From positions 930,001 to 994,000 of the forward strand of contig NZ_CP041244.1 in assembly GCF_006547145.1 (NCBI RefSeq): DNA of 64,000 nucleotides. The letters run 5' to 3'. The notes below the pieces were generated by a model. The model did not search any database, had not been told where the DNA came from, and saw nothing but the letters and a program-made list of their open reading frames with translations. The translations under genes were made by a program, and so were the position numbers. This DNA is from Actinomadura sp. WMMA1423. Its GTDB lineage: Bacteria > Actinomycetota > Actinomycetes > Streptosporangiales > Streptosporangiaceae. Of the stretch, positions 60,737-64,000 are shown piece after piece. Position 1 is the stretch's first letter; every line of letters begins with the position of its first letter.

Positions 60737-61416
60737 CCGGAGTCCGGCAGGGCGGCCGCCGCCGTCCGCATCGCGCGCAGCGTCCGCAGGAAACGCCGCC
60801 TGCTGCCGGGCAGCCCGAAGGTCTCCTGCCAGCGCCAGGGCCGCTCCGCGCCGGCGGCCGCCACGGCCCAGCGCAGGAACTGGCTCCGCACCCCGTCGCC
60901 CGGGTGGACGGTGGCGGCGCCGCCCTCCTCGATCAGCAGGTACGAGCGTCCCGCGCGGTAGTGGGCCCGGAGGGTCTCGTGATCGGCAGGGGCGCCGGGG
61001 CGCCCCTGCCCTTCCACGACGGCCCGCACGCCCGGTGATCCTGGGAGGAGGTGCCAGTGCGCGTGGTCGATGCACGCACCGCCGCCCTGGGGGCTCGCGG
61101 GCCCGTGCTCGAACAGCAGCAGGTCGTCTGCTCCGTACGCCTCCCGGTAGAGGCGGGCGACACGGTCGCGCCACCGCCATGCGCGTTCCCACATCTCCCT
61201 GGGGAAGTCCCCGGCGCACTGGTGGTGCTCGCGCGTCACCAGCAGGAGGTGCCCCTCGGCGAGCGGCGCGACGTCGGGGACCAGGAAGAAGTCGCGGTCG
61301 CCGCCGATGACGCCCGACTCGCCGGGCAGCCCGGCCATGGCGTTGAAGCGGAACCGCAGCGGTGGGCAGAGGACGCAGTCGTGCCCGGGCTCGTCCCGGA
61401 CGGTCGGCTCGGCCAA
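60712..61416 (-). CDS. HIT-domain nucleotide hydrolase/transferase-like protein
   Basis: 234 residues. An N-terminal C-x2-C (CVLC) and FRFNAMAGLPGESGV lead to RDFFLVPDVAPLAEGHLLLV. The histidine triad is IDHAHWHLLPG, with His118, 120 and 122; HIT enzymes cleave or transfer nucleoside monophosphates. About 90 residues follow the triad, more than in HINT proteins. The start is a TTG at 61416 behind a perfect GGAGGT; no ATG or GTG fits. Its 3' end overlaps the PfkB gene; it is divergent from the toroid gene. Confidence 0.8.
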   Translation of the reverse strand: MAEPTVRDEPGHDCVLCPPLRFRFNAMAGLPGESGVIGGDRDFFLVPDVAPLAEGHLLLVTREHHQCAGDFPREMWERAWRWRDRVARLYREAYGADDLLLFEHGPASPQGGGACIDHAHWHLLPGSPGVRAVVEGQGRPGAPADHETLRAHYRAGRSYLLIEEGGAATVHPGDGVRSQFLRWAVAAAGAERPWRWQETFGLPGSRRRFLRTLRAMRTAAAALPDSGQPPDSHQ

Positions 61417-61567
61417 GCCACCTCCAGCATCGCGGAACGCGGGGAGCGGTCTCCCTCCAGCGTGCCCGGTGCCGCGCGGCGCCGCCCGCCGCGGCGCGGG
61501 CACAGACACGGAACCGCGAGGTACAAATCCCGGCCCGCCGGGAACAACAAGAGCAGAAGGCCGAACC

Positions 61568-62947
61568 GTGAACCAGATGTCCCCGCTCCCCTCCCCGGCA
61601 CCGCGCGCATCCCGCGCCGCCCGCTCGGCCGCCGCGCGCGGCGGGGCCGTCCCCGCCATCGACATGGCGGTCCTCGAAGCCCGTCTGAACGAGTCGCTGG
61701 ACGTCCTGCGCGACACCTACGCGCCCGCGCTCGGCGCGGGCGGCGGCTGGTACCACGAGCTCGCGCGCCCGGAACCCGGCACCACCGCCACCGCGCTCGG
61801 GCTGATGGCGTTCGCCGAGGCGGGGCGCGCGTTCGAGTACTTCGACGACGGCCTGGCGCTCCTCGCCGCGCGGCAGACCCGCTCCGACGACCCGCTGCGC
61901 GACGGCGGCTGGGCCACCAAGACCAGCCTCGGCATGCCGGTGGTCGAGGCGACCGGCTGGATCGCGCGCTTCCTCGCCCGCGCCCGCTGCGACCTGCGCG
62001 ACGACGCCCCCGACCTGGGGCGCGCCTACCGGTGGCTGCTGCACAACCAGAACCCCGACGGCGGGTGGGGCTCGCTGCGCGGCTGCCCGTCCCGGGTGTG
62101 GCTGACGTGCCTCGCGCTCCGCGCCCTCAGCCAGCTCAACCCCTACGACCCGGCCGTCGACCGCGGCGTCGAGTGGCTGACGGCGGACCGCACCGCGCAC
62201 CGTCCCGCCTGGGGGCCGACGCAGACGTCCCTGCCCACGGTCACGCACACCGCCTTCGCGCTGGTGACGCTGTCCGAGGCGCGCCCGGACCTGCGGACCG
62301 AGCGGCTCCTGGACGCCTACGACTGGCTGGTGGAGCACCTCGACCCGGACGACGACCACACGTGGATCGAGACCTACGGCGTCTCGCCGTGCGCCGGGCC
62401 CGACCGCGGGCCGGAGCCGGTGTGGCGGCTCGCCCTCTGGCACTACGGGCTGCCGATCGCGCTCGCCGCGCTGCTGCGCGACCCGCGCGGCCCGCACGGC
62501 GCGACCGTCGCGCGCGCGTTCCGGACGCTGGTGCGCGGGGAGGTCGCCGACCCGCGCTGGAACGGCTACCCGGGCAGCGGGCGCACGTCGCTGTGGACGC
62601 TGTGGTGGCGGCTGGAGACGCTGGTCGCGCTCTCGCGGACCCCGCTCGCCGGGAGCGCTGACGTCCTGCACTGGCTGCCGGACGCGATGGTCGTGCAGCG
62701 CGCCCACGCCCGGGAGCGCGCGCTGGCCGACCTGCTCCCGCACCGCCGCCTGGTCGACCCGGTCGCGCTGGCCCAGCGGCACTGGGCGGCGTTCCTGCTG
62801 AGCCTGGTGTGCTCCGGCAGCGCGCTCGGCGTCGCCGCGGGCCTGTGGGGGTGGAAGGACTTCTGGCTGAGCGTCATCCTGCCGATCGTCCTCACCAGCG
62901 TCGACGAGTCGGTGAAGCGGCGCCGCGCGCAGCGCGCCCCGCCGTAG
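61568..62947 (+). CDS. Squalene-cyclase-like alpha/alpha-toroid protein with two C-terminal TM helices
   Basis: 459 residues. A Pro/Ala-rich N-terminus (1-30) is followed by repeated alpha-hairpins of the terpenoid-cyclase/prenyltransferase fold. QW-type repeat NQNPDGGWGSL at 160-170 and RDGGWATKTS at 111-120. DPDD at 259-262 resembles the class II cyclase DxDD, but its context is not typical. Residues 407-426 and 431-445 are two membrane helices, then a basic tail. No signal peptide, so the toroid is probably cytoplasmic. GTG 61568 chosen; ATG 61577 also possible. It is divergent from the HIT gene. Confidence 0.8.
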   Translation: MNQMSPLPSPAPRASRAARSAAARGGAVPAIDMAVLEARLNESLDVLRDTYAPALGAGGGWYHELARPEPGTTATALGLMAFAEAGRAFEYFDDGLALLAARQTRSDDPLRDGGWATKTSLGMPVVEATGWIARFLARARCDLRDDAPDLGRAYRWLLHNQNPDGGWGSLRGCPSRVWLTCLALRALSQLNPYDPAVDRGVEWLTADRTAHRPAWGPTQTSLPTVTHTAFALVTLSEARPDLRTERLLDAYDWLVEHLDPDDDHTWIETYGVSPCAGPDRGPEPVWRLALWHYGLPIALAALLRDPRGPHGATVARAFRTLVRGEVADPRWNGYPGSGRTSLWTLWWRLETLVALSRTPLAGSADVLHWLPDAMVVQRAHARERALADLLPHRRLVDPVALAQRHWAAFLLSLVCSGSALGVAAGLWGWKDFWLSVILPIVLTSVDESVKRRRAQRAPP

Positions 62948-62953
62948 GGCGGG

Positions 62954-63787
62954 TCAGGCGCGGCGGGCGAGCTCCTCCTCGCCCGCGGCGCGCATCGCCT
63001 CCACCGGCACGTCGTCGCGGCCGGTCATCAGGGCCACCTGCCTGGCGGCCTGGTGCAGGAGCATCCCGAAACCGCCGACGACCGTGCCGCCGGCCCTCTC
63101 GACGGCCGCCGCGAGCGCCGTGGGCCACGGCGCGTAGACGACGTCGAACAGCGCCGCGCCGGACTCGGCGACCGGCCCGGCGAACATGTCGGCGGCCCGT
63201 CCGGGGAGCGTCGACACCACGAGGTCCGACGGAAGATGCGCCGGCGCCGCGTCGAGTGTCACGACCCGGACGGCGACCCCGAACCGCTCCCCCACCTCGG
63301 CCGCGCCGGCGGCGCGCTCCGGGGTGCGCACCGCGAGGACGGCCTCGCTCGTGCCGAGCCCGGCGAGCGCGGCCAGCGCGGACGCGGCCGTCGCGCCGCC
63401 GCCCAGGACCAGCGCCGTGGAAGGGGCCTTCAGCCCCGCCTCGGCGAGCGCGGTCTCGATGCCGTACACGTCGGTGTTGTCGCCGTGCCGCCGCCCGTCC
63501 CGCAGGACGATCGTGTTCGCGCCGCCGACCTTCACCGCGAGGTCCGACACCGTGTCCACGAGGCCGAGCGCGACGCGCTTGAGCGGCATGGTCAGCGACA
63601 GGCCCGCCCATTCGGGCCCGAGCCCGTCCAGCAGCGGGGCCAGGGCGTCCTCGCCGCACTCGACCGCCTCGTAGGACCAGTCGTCCAGCCCCATCGCCGC
63701 GTACGCCGCCCGGTGCAGCACCGGCGACAGCGAATGCGCGATCGGCGACCCCAGCACCGCGGCGCGGTGCCCCGTCGTGCCCGTCAT
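62954..63787 (-). CDS. aroE: Shikimate dehydrogenase
   Basis: 277 residues. Reduces 3-dehydroshikimate with NADPH. LGSPIAHSLSPVLHRAAY binds shikimate; LTMPLKRVAL holds the catalytic Lys; GGANTIV and DNTDVYGI are conserved; VLGGGATAASALAAL is the cofactor site (Ala for the usual Gly at one position); GFGMLLHQAA closes the domain. ATG at 63787 overlaps the stop of mltG (ATGA). Convergent with the toroid gene, six bases apart. Confidence 0.95.
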   Translation of the reverse strand: MTGTTGHRAAVLGSPIAHSLSPVLHRAAYAAMGLDDWSYEAVECGEDALAPLLDGLGPEWAGLSLTMPLKRVALGLVDTVSDLAVKVGGANTIVLRDGRRHGDNTDVYGIETALAEAGLKAPSTALVLGGGATAASALAALAGLGTSEAVLAVRTPERAAGAAEVGERFGVAVRVVTLDAAPAHLPSDLVVSTLPGRAADMFAGPVAESGAALFDVVYAPWPTALAAAVERAGGTVVGGFGMLLHQAARQVALMTGRDDVPVEAMRAAGEEELARRA

Positions 63788-64000
63788 TGGCCCGGGTGCG
63801 CCTTCTGCCAGGCCCGGAACTCCTTCTCGATCGCCTGCCGCTCCGGCTCCGTCGTGGCGAACTTGGTGACCTTGCTCGTCGGGTCGGTGGCGATGAAGTA
63901 CAGCCACGTCCCGTCCTCCGGCGAGACCGCCGCCTCGATCGCGTCCGGCCCCGGATTGGCGATCGGACCGGGCGGCAGGCCCCTGTGCAGGTAGGTGTTG
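63784..64000 (-). CDS. mltG: Endolytic transglycosylase MltG, C-terminal fragment
   Basis: The last 71 residues only; the gene continues past the window. NTYLHRGLPPGPIANPGPDA is the family's signature C-terminal segment, followed by WLYFIATD and a FATTEPERQ helix. MltG cuts nascent glycan strands at the membrane. Its stop overlaps the aroE start. The mltG-aroE order is common in actinobacteria. Confidence 0.93.
   Translation of the reverse strand, partial: NTYLHRGLPPGPIANPGPDAIEAAVSPEDGTWLYFIATDPTSKVTKFATTEPERQAIEKEFRAWQKAHPGQ

Overview
The window is GC-rich chromosomal DNA with dense GTG/TTG starts and 1-4 nt gene overlaps. A Thermomonosporaceae/Streptosporangiales-like actinomycete (Actinomadura-type) fits best: GuaB1 and FolP2 paralogues of the mycobacterial type, TTGAGAACT boxA elements beside the rRNA genes, and the CGNR, UBP-finger/MFS and LytR-CpsA-Psr gene families. 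The genus is an inference. No insertion sequence, prophage, CRISPR array, integrase or replication origin was seen.

Layout. 1-4.6 kb: two tandem lipoprotein L,D-transpeptidases (the first cut by the window edge), a VC0807-type membrane protein and a LysR regulator divergent from an aminotransferase. 6-15.6 kb: a small orphan protein, a CGNR zinc-finger protein followed by a perfect 23-bp hairpin, a FolP2-type DHPS paralogue divergent from a GDP-mannose dehydratase, a UBP zinc-finger protein coupled to an MFS exporter, LysR, a Na+/H+ antiporter and a tandemly duplicated Lrp/AsnC regulator. 16-21.5 kb: GuaB1, an LCP ligase, an enolase-superfamily protein whose acid/base lysines are missing, a P-loop kinase overlapping it, and a tiny secreted His/Asn-rich peptide. 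21.6-30.6 kb: an RDD protein with a nine-copy 18-bp repeat, then a catabolic operon on the minus strand (AtuA-like, carboxylase beta, biotin carboxylase/BCCP, acyl-CoA dehydrogenase) with a divergent TetR regulator and a candidate operator, and a small methyltransferase.

30.7-36.6 kb: a complete rRNA operon (16S-23S-5S, minus strand), with two strong promoters, boxA elements and a terminator; no tRNA in the spacer. 36.7-46.3 kb: tyrS, 3-methyladenine glycosylase, and the arginine operon argC-J-B-D-F-R-H, with stop/start overlaps between every pair from C to R and two candidate ARG boxes in front of argC.

46.3-50.6 kb: a MarR-ABC exporter operon with a probably leaderless promoter, convergent on an ABC-F gene that has a long structured leader. 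50.7-58.9 kb: pheS-pheT, an orphan PAS histidine kinase, a STAS protein without the phosphorylatable Ser, a SpoU methylase, and infC-rpmI-rplT; infC appears to start at ATC and has an intrinsic-terminator-like hairpin in its leader. 59.3-63 kb: a compact, unrecognised group of NUDIX hydrolase, PfkB kinase, HIT protein and an alpha/alpha-toroid (squalene-cyclase-like) protein with two C-terminal membrane segments. This is the best candidate for an undescribed system. The window closes with aroE overlapping the 3' end of mltG.
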